NCBI GenBank assembly: GCA_012034405.1
Contig: JAAVLZ010000001.1
Span: 124,001 to 188,000 of the forward strand
Direction: 5' to 3'
From: Oscillospiraceae bacterium HV4-5-C5C
GTDB lineage: Bacteria > Bacillota > Clostridia > Saccharofermentanales > Fastidiosipilaceae
DNA length: 64,000 nt
The position numbers were made by a program, and so were the translations under genes. Positions 36,790 through 45,235 of the stretch are shown here, in pieces (positions within the stretch are counted from its first letter, which is position 1; each line of letters begins with the position of its first letter). Under the pieces are notes generated by a model. The model was not told where the DNA came from. It saw nothing but the letters and a program-made list of their open reading frames with translations, and made no database searches.

Positions 36790-37329
36790 TTAACCGCGCC
36801 CGCTGCCGCGGTCCCGGCTGCCGGCGTTCTGATAACCTGAATAAACCTCAAAGCTTTGCAGCTGGCCAGTCAGGGCCTGACAAATGGCAATCGCCAGGGC
36901 ATCGGCCGCATCATCCGGTCTGGGAATTTGCGGCAGGCTGAGGAGCGTGCGCACCATTAATTGTACCTGTTGCTTGACTGCCCGTCCGCTGCCGGTAACA
37001 GCCTTTTTGACCTCCGCCGGCGTGTATTCATAGGCTTTCATCCCCCCACGGGCCGCTGCAGCCAGCACCACTCCGCGGGCCTGCGCGGTTCCCAAAGCCG
37101 TGGTTTTGTTTTGACTGAAAAACAGCTCTTCAATAGCCATCACCTCAGGCTGCCAGGAGCGGATCAATTCATCAAGGCCGTCTGAGATAGATAGCAGGCG
37201 CTGTTCAAACGGTGTTCCTTTATGCGTCTCCAGCACACCGTAATCCAGCATTTTCAGCTTGCTGCCGCTGACATCCAGCAGGCCAAATCCGGTTATGGCA
37301 TAACCTGGATCTATCCCCAGAATCCGCAT
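36790..37329 (-). CDS. ruvC: Holliday junction resolvase RuvC
   Basis: A 179-residue RNase H-fold endonuclease. The acidic active-site residues are visible in MRILGIDPGYAITGFG (Asp7), MAIEELFFSQNKTTAL and RPDDAADALAIAICQ. ATG 37329 fits the family start; GGGAGG lies about 11 bases upstream. A second ATG at 37338 sits too close to that site. A 144-base gap separates it from ruvA. The last 20 residues are Gly/Arg-rich and not conserved. Confidence 0.96.
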   Translation of the reverse strand: MRILGIDPGYAITGFGLLDVSGSKLKMLDYGVLETHKGTPFEQRLLSISDGLDELIRSWQPEVMAIEELFFSQNKTTALGTAQARGVVLAAAARGGMKAYEYTPAEVKKAVTGSGRAVKQQVQLMVRTLLSLPQIPRPDDAADALAIAICQALTGQLQSFEVYSGYQNAGSRDRGSGRG

Positions 37330-37453
37330 ACTGACCATTGCCTCCCTTAATAACTTAAGTCATAACCGCTAAAGCCTAACTCAAACATTCGTTCACATTG
37401 TACCTTAAGATAGCTTATAATAAAAGCCAAAAGAAAGCAGGAGGAGCCAGTCC

Positions 37454-38260
37454 ATGCAAGGAACAGTCGGATTCATAGGAGCCGGTAATATGGCCCAGGC
37501 TTTGATCAGGGGTGTCATCAGCGCCGGCTTGCTGCAGCCGCAGCAGATTGTTGTATCTAATCGCAGTCAGGAAAAGCTGAATGCCCTGGCGGCAGACAGC
37601 GGCATTATAGCTGCCGGCAGTAATCCGGAGGTCGTCCGGCAGGCGGACCGGCTGGTGCTGGCCGTAAAGCCGCAGGTCGCAGAGGCGGTTATGCGGGAGA
37701 TCGGACCGCTTTGCCGCCCGGAACAGGTTCTGATCAGCATTGTCACCGGCTTATCTCTGCAGCGCCTGGCAGAGCTGACTTCACCCACGCAGTCTGCCGT
37801 CAGGGTCATGCCCAATACACCCGCCTTGTGCGGCGCCGGCATGAGTGCCGTCACGCCTAACGCGGCGACTGGCCCGCAGCAGCTATCTGACGTGCTGGAG
37901 CTGTTTCAGGCCTGCGGAGCGGCGGAGGTCGTGAGTGAACAACTCATGGACGTGGTTACCGGGGTCAGCGGGTCTTCACCAGCCTATGTATTTATGTTCA
38001 TTGAAGCAATGGCTGATGCCGCGGTGCGTGGCGGCATGCCCCGGGCCCAGGCCTACCGCTTTTGTGCCCAGGCCGTACGCGGGGCCGCCTGTATGGTGCT
38101 TGAAACCGGGGAGCATCCCGGGAAGCTGAAAGATCAGGTCTGTTCACCCGGCGGAACCACAATTGAAGCGGTAACCAGTCTGGAGCATAGCGGATTCAGG
38201 AGCAGTGTGATGGAAGCGGTAGCTGCCTGTATCCGCAAAGCTGAATCCATACAGGCCTGA
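37454..38260 (+). CDS. proC: Pyrroline-5-carboxylate reductase
   Basis: A 268-residue NAD(P)H enzyme for the last step of proline synthesis. The Rossmann motif is VGFIGAGNMAQALIRG at the N-terminus, with ADRLVLAVKPQV and MPNTPALCGAGMSA in the middle, and the C-terminal dimer signature CSPGGTTIEAVTSLEHSGFR. GGAGGAG precedes ATG 37454. Monocistronic, divergent from ruvC. Confidence 0.96.
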   Translation: MQGTVGFIGAGNMAQALIRGVISAGLLQPQQIVVSNRSQEKLNALAADSGIIAAGSNPEVVRQADRLVLAVKPQVAEAVMREIGPLCRPEQVLISIVTGLSLQRLAELTSPTQSAVRVMPNTPALCGAGMSAVTPNAATGPQQLSDVLELFQACGAAEVVSEQLMDVVTGVSGSSPAYVFMFIEAMADAAVRGGMPRAQAYRFCAQAVRGAACMVLETGEHPGKLKDQVCSPGGTTIEAVTSLEHSGFRSSVMEAVAACIRKAESIQA

Positions 38261-38340
38261 CCCTATGGCAGCCAACCGGCCTTGCTATCAACGCTGATTG
38301 ACCTGTCAACCGTTTAGTGATAAATTGCTTAAAATAAATA

Positions 38341-38435
38341 TGGGAATGAGGTTCTCCCAGGCCGCTGCTTTTTCCTTCGGCCAAACCGCTCAGGCTGATG
38401 ACTTCTGCAATATTGCGGGAGGTATCAGCTTTTTT
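38341..38435 (+). promoter_or_regulatory. Fluoride riboswitch (crcB motif) with terminator platform
   Basis: GGGAATGAGGTTCTCCC, then AACCGCT, then GGCTGATGACTTCTGC follow the crcB/fluoride aptamer consensus. The aptamer's 3' GCTGATGACTTCTGCA (38394-38409) can also pair with TGCGGGAGGTATCAGC (38414-38429), 15 of 16 positions, before a T6 run (38430-38435). This is a textbook terminator that would compete with the fluoride-bound fold. It predicts expression of the downstream antiporter only when fluoride is present. Confidence 0.93.
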
Positions 38436-38476
38436 ATGTTGCTGACCATTCCCTGCCTGACCGGAGGATATATTGA

Positions 38477-39727
38477 ATGGACAAAGTCAAACTGGCACTG
38501 ATGAACGCTCGCGCAGCCGCAGCTGATTGGCGTGACACGCTCAGTCTTACCTTGGCCGCGCTGCTGACCGGCCTGTTTACCGGGGCGGCCGACGCTCTGT
38601 TTGGCCGGGTTTTGCTGGCAGTCAGCGCTTTCCGGGACCAGCACGTCAGTCTTTTATTACCTTTTCTCCCCTTGGCAGGCCTGCTGATAATCTGGGCTTA
38701 TGAAAGCTTTGGCAGCAACAGCCGGCAAGGCATGGAACTGGTTTTCAAGGCCGGCCGCGATCCTGATGTGCGCATACCGCTACGGCTGATCCCCTTCAGC
38801 ATAGGCGCAACCTGGCTGACCCATCTGTTTGGCGGCAGTGCCGGCCGCGAAGGCGTAGCCGTGCAGATTGGCGCGACGGCTTCCCATTTTGTTGGGCGAA
38901 AGATGCGGCCAAAAGATGCCGCGCCGGTGCTGCTGGCAGCCGGCATGGCCGCCGGCTTTGCCGGCTTGTACCAGACGCCCATAGCGGCGGTCTTTTTTGC
39001 GCTTGAAGTCATGGTGGCCGGTAAACTGGAGTACAAGGCTTTACTGCCGGCACTGGTTTCTGCTTACACCGCCTGCGCCACCTCGGCGCTTTTTGGTCTG
39101 GAAAAATTTTCTTTTGATCTCAGCTGGTCGTATGATTTGAGCCTGTCGGTTTTTGCCCGGCTGCTCCTGCTTGGGGCGTGCATCGGATTAGGCGGCAGTT
39201 TTTTTGCTTCCGGATTGCACTGGGGCAAAGCCTTTCTGGCCAGGCGGATCAAGAATCCTCTGCTGAGGATCCTGCTGACCGCACTTCCCCTCAGCTGGCT
39301 GCTTTTACTGCTTTATCACGGGCGCTACGCGGGTTTAGGTACCAATTTGATCAGCCTGAGTCTTTCCGGTCAGGGCATCCTGCCCTTTGACTGGCTGCTC
39401 AAGCTGCTGCTGACCCTGCTGACCTTATCCGTCGGTTTTCAAGGGGGCGAAGTCACGCCGCTGTTCGCCATCGGCGCCAGTTTAGGGGCGGTATTAGCCC
39501 CGCTGCTGGGGCTGCCGGTTGCGGCGGGCGCAGCACTGGGCTACGCGGCTATGTTTGGCGCCGCTACCAATACACTGCTGGCGCCGCTTTTTATCGGCGC
39601 CGAGGTTTTTGGCTGGCAGAACCTGCCTGCTTTTATGCTGGTTTGTGGCGCAGCCTATGTATTCAATCTGAATCACTCCATCTACGCTCTTCAAAGCATT
39701 CTGACCCAGGAGACCAGGAACCATTAG
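38477..39727 (+). CDS. CLC-F type fluoride/proton antiporter
   Basis: A 416-residue polytopic membrane protein of the CLC family with about 10 membrane segments. Selectivity-filter motifs are GGSAGREGVAVQIGA (about residues 119-132; GREGV instead of the GREGP of chloride CLCs) and GFQGGEVTPLFAIGA (about 320-334). Both variants are typical of the bacterial fluoride-specific CLC-F clade. It exports fluoride in exchange for protons. GGAGGA precedes ATG 38477. A fluoride riboswitch directly upstream supports the fluoride role independently. Confidence 0.93.
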   Translation: MDKVKLALMNARAAAADWRDTLSLTLAALLTGLFTGAADALFGRVLLAVSAFRDQHVSLLLPFLPLAGLLIIWAYESFGSNSRQGMELVFKAGRDPDVRIPLRLIPFSIGATWLTHLFGGSAGREGVAVQIGATASHFVGRKMRPKDAAPVLLAAGMAAGFAGLYQTPIAAVFFALEVMVAGKLEYKALLPALVSAYTACATSALFGLEKFSFDLSWSYDLSLSVFARLLLLGACIGLGGSFFASGLHWGKAFLARRIKNPLLRILLTALPLSWLLLLLYHGRYAGLGTNLISLSLSGQGILPFDWLLKLLLTLLTLSVGFQGGEVTPLFAIGASLGAVLAPLLGLPVAAGAALGYAAMFGAATNTLLAPLFIGAEVFGWQNLPAFMLVCGAAYVFNLNHSIYALQSILTQETRNH

Positions 39728-39862
39728 CGCGGCTGATCCCCGGTGCAGACGGTTCGTCGTTCGCAGCAGGGAAACTCTGATATCAGCTAAGCCCGGCTGA
39801 TTCAAAGCCGGCCAGGCCCGGGTCGGCCAGCTGTCAGATCAGCCATCCGGCAGGGCCAGGAA

Positions 39863-39910
39863 ACAAAAACCACCCGTCCTGCTCCCGGTGACGGGAAACA
39901 AAACGGGCGG
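39863..39910 (-). terminator. Terminator of the glutathione peroxidase gene
   Basis: On the minus strand CCGCCCGT pairs with ACGGGTGG (one G-T pair) and is followed by TTTTTG. An inner TCCCG/CGGGA hairpin sits in the loop. Confidence 0.72.
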
Positions 39911-39969
39911 AATCCTGACTCAGGCGGCTGGCTGACAGCTATGTCTGACCAGAGTCAAAAAGCGGACGT

Positions 39970-40506
39970 TCAGAGCAGCTTTGCAATTTTGCTGTCCAGC
40001 TCCTCCGGCGTGGTGGGGGAAGCATACCGTCCGACCAGATGACCCTTTTGGTCAATCAGGAACTTATTGAAATTCCAGCTGATATCACTGCCCCAATCGC
40101 CGCCATGAAATTCCTTAAAGAACTGATAGAATTTATGATCCGCGGGAACATCAATGAACTCATCCGCCTTTTCAGCCTTCAGATATTGGTACAGCGGGGC
40201 GGTGTTTTCCCCATTGACCTCAATTTTATCCATAATCGGGAAAGTTACCCCGTAGTTACGGGTGCAAAAGCTGTGAATTTCTTCATTACTGCCCGGCTCC
40301 TGCTCACCAAACTGGTTGCAGGGAAAGCCTAAAATCACCAGGCCCTGATCCTCATACTTTTTATAGAGCTTCTCCAGACCCTCATATTGTGGGGTAAAAC
40401 CACATTTTGAGGCAACATTGACGATCAGTAATACCTTGCCCTTGTACTGTGCTAATGAGACCGGCTCTCCCTTAGCGTTCTTAACTGTAAAATCATAAAC
40501 ACTCAT
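39970..40506 (-). CDS. Glutathione peroxidase family thiol peroxidase
   Basis: A 178-residue peroxidase reducing hydroperoxides. The family triad is seen as Cys in [12 protein letters not shown], Gln in the downstream segment and Trp-Asn in SWNFNKFLI; the second conserved stretch is [15 protein letters not shown]. As in most bacterial members the peroxidatic residue is Cys, not selenocysteine, and thioredoxin is the likely reductant. ATG 40506 has AAAGGAAG upstream; the longer frame to 40617 lacks a signal. Confidence 0.93.
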   Translation of the reverse strand: MSVYDFTVKNAKGEPVSLAQYKGKVLLIVNVASKCGFTPQYEGLEKLYKKYEDQGLVILGFPCNQFGEQEPGSNEEIHSFCTRNYGVTFPIMDKIEVNGENTAPLYQYLKAEKADEFIDVPADHKFYQFFKEFHGGDWGSDISWNFNKFLIDQKGHLVGRYASPTTPEELDSKIAKLL

Positions 40507-40706
40507 CTTGATCTTCCTTTCATTCACCGACCGCTGCCGGCGGCAGTTAGTGGATAAAACCCGCTTGGGATTCAATAATCCACCAAACTCGGACCGCCGG
40601 GCGGTATTTGTTTTCATTACCAGTATAGGCCTGTTGCGAAGCGGTCAAGGTCTGATTGGTTACTGATATTGACCAAAGCAGGAAACGTGCCGGTAACCCG
40701 CGGACT

Positions 40707-41126
40707 TCAGCGTTTTCTTTTTTTGCGGCGGCGGCGTCTCCAGCCCATCAGCATCGCGCTGATATAGCCGACCACAAAAGCCGCCAGGATCAGGACAATC
40801 AACGGCGCGCTAAGACTCCAGAAGAACAGACTCAAGGGAACGACTGCCGTGTTCATGATGGCAAACACCACCACCAATATCAGGATGATCAAACCGATGA
40901 TCTGAGGCACACTCACCGCATTGACCTTATCATATTCAACCGGAGGCGGGGTTGACGCCTTTGGCCCCGGGACAGTGCTGTCAGCCAGCGGCGGTGTGGC
41001 CGGCGGCGCGCTGTTGTAGGAGTAGGTGGTATCACTTTCCGGCGGCTGATAACTGCTTGATGTATCAGAGCCGGGCACAGCGCTGCCCCCACGGTCCGAA
41101 TCCGGCTTACGATGTAAAATCTGCAT
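40707..41126 (-). CDS. LapA-domain small membrane protein
   Basis: A 139-residue protein. Residues 1-70 are a Pro/Ser/Thr/Gly-rich hydrophilic stretch. Two membrane segments follow (about 76-98, IIGLIILILVVVFAIMN, and 104-125), and a strongly basic end (WRRRRRKKRKR). The two-segment part resembles the lipopolysaccharide assembly protein A domain (DUF1049), common also in Gram-positives, where its role is unknown. AGGAGG precedes ATG 41126. Confidence 0.8.
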   Translation of the reverse strand: MQILHRKPDSDRGGSAVPGSDTSSSYQPPESDTTYSYNSAPPATPPLADSTVPGPKASTPPPVEYDKVNAVSVPQIIGLIILILVVVFAIMNTAVVPLSLFFWSLSAPLIVLILAAFVVGYISAMLMGWRRRRRKKRKR

Positions 41127-41214
41127 ACACTTTACCTCCTCACTTAGTAGCTTTATTTTAGCTGTTCCGCAAAATAAAGCTGTCGCAAGGCACACAATAT
41201 TCCGCCAGATAATT

Positions 41215-43188
41215 TCAATCTGTTAAATGCCGGTCACTCCGGGGCCAGAGCCTGAGGTGATTATGTCCCGCGGTCAAGCCGCCGATCGGCCCTACCGCGC
41301 ACTGCCGGATTTCAGAGCCAAAATAATCCCGATCAAAGGTGATCGGCTTACCATCCGGCGCTTCATACAAAGCATCACAGGAGCGCGCCGAGCCCAGATC
41401 CGCCGTAGTTAGCGGCTGCGTCTCAAAGTGCAGCAGCGCCGGCTCCAGATCAAGATCAAGCCAGACCTCCCCCTGATCCTGACTGATTTCAGCCGCGGGA
41501 TCAGCCAGGCTCCGGTAACAGCGCTGCTCCTGCTCATATGCTTCTGCGCCGCTGAAATAAGCATTTTCATTGATGTAGGCCGGCTGCGGGACCTTGACAT
41601 AGAGGTTCTCATCTCCGGGCAGGTTGGCCTCTATCTGAGCGATGTAATCCTCATAGGTTGGCGGACAGCCATCATAACCCCTGGTGCCGTGAATTGATTG
41701 CTTCTCCCAGACCGGGGCAGTACCTGTGAAGATATTCTGATACAGCCGGTCGTCACCGCTGTATACAAAAGAACTGCCCAATAAACTGGTGGAGTGCGCC
41801 ACATGATAAGGGGTGGAGCGGTCCAGCACCGCCTGACGCCTCATCGTACCCAGGCAAAGATTCCTGATGTAAGCGCCGCCTTGGGCCACATTTTCAAAAT
41901 TATAGTCAGAGGCAAAAATGTTGTGATCCACAATATAAGGGCCGTGCGTCACTTCGACCATCAGGTCCCGGTCATTAGAAAAATACAGGTTCCGGCTGAC
42001 CCTGGTGCCCTGAGCCTCCCAGTCAAGCCAGGTTCCCAGCGTACAGTGATGAATATTATTTTCATAAATCTGGACATCAATCGCGGCGTGCAGTTTGATA
42101 CCGGCAATTTCATAGCCATAAAACTCATGCATGGTCGCGATCCGGTAAATCTCATTGCCGTAAATCTGACTGAAAACACACCCCAGATGGCCCACCACGC
42201 CATTCTGGCCACAATCATGAATCCGGTTATAGCGCACCACATGCGAGCCGATATTGTCTTTGTTCCATCCGTTGTTCAGCGCCCGGCAGACCGCTTCATA
42301 CTGATAAGCATAGCCGGGTTTACGCCGGGTCCGGGTAAACAGATTGTGACCGGTTTTTTCGTCCTTCCCCAGGCTGATCGCACTGCATTTTGCGTCATGC
42401 AGATGGTTGTATTCAATAATCCAACCCTTGCTCCAATGGGCTCCCAGCATACCCGGCTGATCTGCCGTGGGCGGTGTAAAGGGGCAGGCGGCCTGCGCCA
42501 TTTCAAAACCCCGGACCGTGAGGTAATTCCGGCCTGGTTGACGAGGATAAAAGCAGCAAGGACGAACATTAATCTCAACCAGCGCCTCGCGGGGATCCCG
42601 GTCCTGAAAATTTGCGTAAATCACGGTCTGATCGGTGTTCACCTCAGCCCACCACTGATACAGGGTGTTTTCCGGATCCAGGATCTTTTCCTGGTGATTG
42701 GTCCAGGGTACATTGCAACCCACCGTCCGCAGTTGAGGCGCCAGCAGCTGCTCAAAATTATCCGCTTCATAAAAGGCCTGTCCGTCAAGATATACGCAGC
42801 CCAAATGTTTGGGCTTGCCGCTGACCGGATCCGGTTCCACCATCCAGTCACCATAAACTTTCTCCTGATAAGGATTAAATTGCCCGAACAGGCTATTCGG
42901 CAGCACGGTTCTCCACACCGAGCCGGATACCTTTACCCAGTCGGCCACCACTTCAGACCCTTTAATCACCGGATGTTCACCCAAAGCCGCAGCATAAGTA
43001 ATCCGCTCCAGATCACTGATGCCCCCCTCCTGCGGATCTACCCATTCACGGTAAACGCCGTCATGAACCAGCACCGTGTCTCCGGGTCTGGCTATGACCG
43101 CGGCATGTGAAATAGAGGCAAAAGGCGCTGTCAGACTGCCCGGATTTTGATCCAGGCCATCCGCTGCCACATGATATGTTGTCATCAT
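41215..43188 (-). CDS. Right-handed parallel beta-helix protein, GH141-like
   Basis: A 657-residue protein without a signal peptide. The start YHVAADGLDQNPGSLTAPFASISHAA and the run PGDTVLVHDGVYREW are typical of DUF1565-type parallel beta-helix carbohydrate enzymes, and the middle has many short repeats of the type YNHLHDAKCSAI and YENNIHHCTLG. The overall plan resembles GH141 (fucosidase/xylanase) members, but I cannot point to proven catalytic residues. Cytoplasmic location suggests action on imported oligosaccharides. It stands alone, with the ABC exporter genes divergent. Confidence 0.72.
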   Translation of the reverse strand: MMTTYHVAADGLDQNPGSLTAPFASISHAAVIARPGDTVLVHDGVYREWVDPQEGGISDLERITYAAALGEHPVIKGSEVVADWVKVSGSVWRTVLPNSLFGQFNPYQEKVYGDWMVEPDPVSGKPKHLGCVYLDGQAFYEADNFEQLLAPQLRTVGCNVPWTNHQEKILDPENTLYQWWAEVNTDQTVIYANFQDRDPREALVEINVRPCCFYPRQPGRNYLTVRGFEMAQAACPFTPPTADQPGMLGAHWSKGWIIEYNHLHDAKCSAISLGKDEKTGHNLFTRTRRKPGYAYQYEAVCRALNNGWNKDNIGSHVVRYNRIHDCGQNGVVGHLGCVFSQIYGNEIYRIATMHEFYGYEIAGIKLHAAIDVQIYENNIHHCTLGTWLDWEAQGTRVSRNLYFSNDRDLMVEVTHGPYIVDHNIFASDYNFENVAQGGAYIRNLCLGTMRRQAVLDRSTPYHVAHSTSLLGSSFVYSGDDRLYQNIFTGTAPVWEKQSIHGTRGYDGCPPTYEDYIAQIEANLPGDENLYVKVPQPAYINENAYFSGAEAYEQEQRCYRSLADPAAEISQDQGEVWLDLDLEPALLHFETQPLTTADLGSARSCDALYEAPDGKPITFDRDYFGSEIRQCAVGPIGGLTAGHNHLRLWPRSDRHLTD

Positions 43189-43486
43189 TCATTCCTTACC
43201 TTTCATATTGCTGGCAGCAGACCGCACCCGCCGTCCTTTCAGGCCTCTCCGCCCCTGCCGCTGTCAGCTTAACCATAACTCAGCAATCAGGGGCAAGTCC
43301 AGGGGTAAAGCTAAGATATTCAGGACAAAACCCTCCGCATTCCGGCGCATTTACTATTTTGCTAAAAGCCTGTAATTTGCTATCCTGTATTGGTCTGGCC
43401 GGCAGATATTGCAGCTGCGGATAACCGGAACGGCTGCCCGTCCGGCTTCAGGTCAGGTTGGTGTTTTTTAGAAAGGATCAAGATAC

Positions 43487-45235
43487 ATGATTAAGACCTT
43501 AGCGAAGAGTATTCGTGAATATAAAAAAGTTTCGCTGCTGACTCCGGTTTTTGTGTCGCTAGAAGTGGTGATGGAATGCCTGATCCCCTTTATGATTGCC
43601 CGCCTGGTCAATCAGGTCAAAGCCGGCAGCAGTTTGGATCACCTGCTTGAATCAAGCCTGTGGCTGGCACTCATGGCTTTGGTTTCACTGTTTTTCGGCT
43701 CTCTGGCCGGCCTGACCTGCGCTACGGCCTCCTGCGGTCTGGCCAGGAATCTTCGCAAAGACATGTTTTATGCCATCCAGGATTATTCGTTTGAAAACAT
43801 TGATAAATTTCATACTTCATCATTAGTGACGAGGATGACTACAGACATAACCAACGTGCAAAATGCTTTTATGATGATTATTCGCATTGCGATCCGGGCA
43901 CCGCTGATGCTGATCTTTGCTTTTGTGATGGCATTTATTATGGGTGGGCGGATGGCCTGGATTTTTTTAGTCGTCCTCCCCATTTTATCCGCGGGGCTGA
44001 TCCTGGTTATCGCCAGGGCGATGCCGGTTTTCAGGCGTGTCTTTAAAAAATACGACCGGCTTAATGCTTCGATTCAGGAGAATATTAATGGCATGCGGGT
44101 CGTAAAGGCTTATGTGCGGGAGGATTATGAGCAACAAAAGTTTAATGGAGCGGCAGAGGATGTTTGTAAGGATTTTACCCGCGCGGAACAGATTTTAGCT
44201 TTTAATAACCCGCTGATGCAGTTTTGCATTTATACTGTGATGACATTTGTCTTGTCCTATGGTTCCTATACCATTATCACCACCCACGGGCTGGCGCTGG
44301 ACGTGGGGCAGATGTCCGCTCTGATCACCTACAGCTTTATGATGCTGATGAGTCTGATGATGTTATCCATGGTATTTGTCATGATCACAATGGCAATTGA
44401 ATCCGGCCAGCGGATCGTGGCCGTGCTTAACGAAGGCAGCAGCCTGGCCAATCCGCCGCAGCCGGTCCGGCAAGTCGCCAACGGCTCCGTGGATTTCAAT
44501 CACGTGAGCTTTAAGTACAACCTAGAGGCCGATCGTCTGGTCCTGGCTGATATCAATCTGCACATCAGATCCGGTGAAACGATTGGAATTATCGGCGGAA
44601 CAGGCTCGGCCAAGTCTTCCCTGATTCAGCTGATATCCAGGTTATATGACGCGACTGAAGGCACGGTCAGTGTGGGGGGCGTGGATGTGCGAAATTATGA
44701 CCTTGAAACGCTGCGCAATCAGGTGGCAGTTGTACTTCAAAAAAATGTGTTGTTTTCAGGTACCATCCGGGAAAATCTGCGCTGGGGTAATCAACAGATG
44801 ACGGATGAGCAAATGCGTCAGGCCTGCAGGATTGCCTGCGCGGATGAATTTATTGAGCAGTTCCCTGAAGGGTATGATACCTACATTGAGCAAGGCGGGA
44901 GCAATGTTTCCGGCGGTCAGAAACAGCGCTTATGTATTGCCCGGGCTTTACTTAAACAGCCTGCAATTCTGATTCTGGATGACTCCACCAGCGCAGTCGA
45001 TACCAAGACCGATGCCAGGATCCGGCAAGGGCTTAAGACCTACCTGCCGCAGACCACTAAGATCATCATCGCCCAGCGGACAGCCTCTGTTCAGGATTCC
45101 GACCGGATTATCGTGCTTGACAATGGCCGCATTGATGGGATTGGCACCCATCAGTCGCTACTGGAGCAAAACGAGATTTACCATGAAATATACACCTCAC
45201 AGAATAAAATGGAGGCAGACCATGTCCAAGCCTGA
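43487..45235 (+). CDS. ABC exporter subunit with degenerate ATP site
   Basis: A 582-residue half-transporter: six membrane helices (about 1-310) followed by an ATPase domain (about 340-575). Walker A reads GGTGSAKSS, with Ala in place of the usual second-to-last Gly. The signature is VSGGQKQR. Walker B is ILILDDSTSAVD, with Asp where the catalytic Glu normally stands. This is the pattern of the non-hydrolysing half in heterodimeric exporters of the BmrCD/LmrCD type. It overlaps the next gene by 14 bases, so the two are translated together. The substrate is unknown; drugs or lipids are common. Confidence 0.92.
   Translation: MIKTLAKSIREYKKVSLLTPVFVSLEVVMECLIPFMIARLVNQVKAGSSLDHLLESSLWLALMALVSLFFGSLAGLTCATASCGLARNLRKDMFYAIQDYSFENIDKFHTSSLVTRMTTDITNVQNAFMMIIRIAIRAPLMLIFAFVMAFIMGGRMAWIFLVVLPILSAGLILVIARAMPVFRRVFKKYDRLNASIQENINGMRVVKAYVREDYEQQKFNGAAEDVCKDFTRAEQILAFNNPLMQFCIYTVMTFVLSYGSYTIITTHGLALDVGQMSALITYSFMMLMSLMMLSMVFVMITMAIESGQRIVAVLNEGSSLANPPQPVRQVANGSVDFNHVSFKYNLEADRLVLADINLHIRSGETIGIIGGTGSAKSSLIQLISRLYDATEGTVSVGGVDVRNYDLETLRNQVAVVLQKNVLFSGTIRENLRWGNQQMTDEQMRQACRIACADEFIEQFPEGYDTYIEQGGSNVSGGQKQRLCIARALLKQPAILILDDSTSAVDTKTDARIRQGLKTYLPQTTKIIIAQRTASVQDSDRIIVLDNGRIDGIGTHQSLLEQNEIYHEIYTSQNKMEADHVQA

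Noticed and set aside
40504-40617. Longer N-terminus for the glutathione peroxidase
   Set aside because: The extra 37 residues are not conserved and a ribosome-binding site sits directly before the internal ATG 40506.
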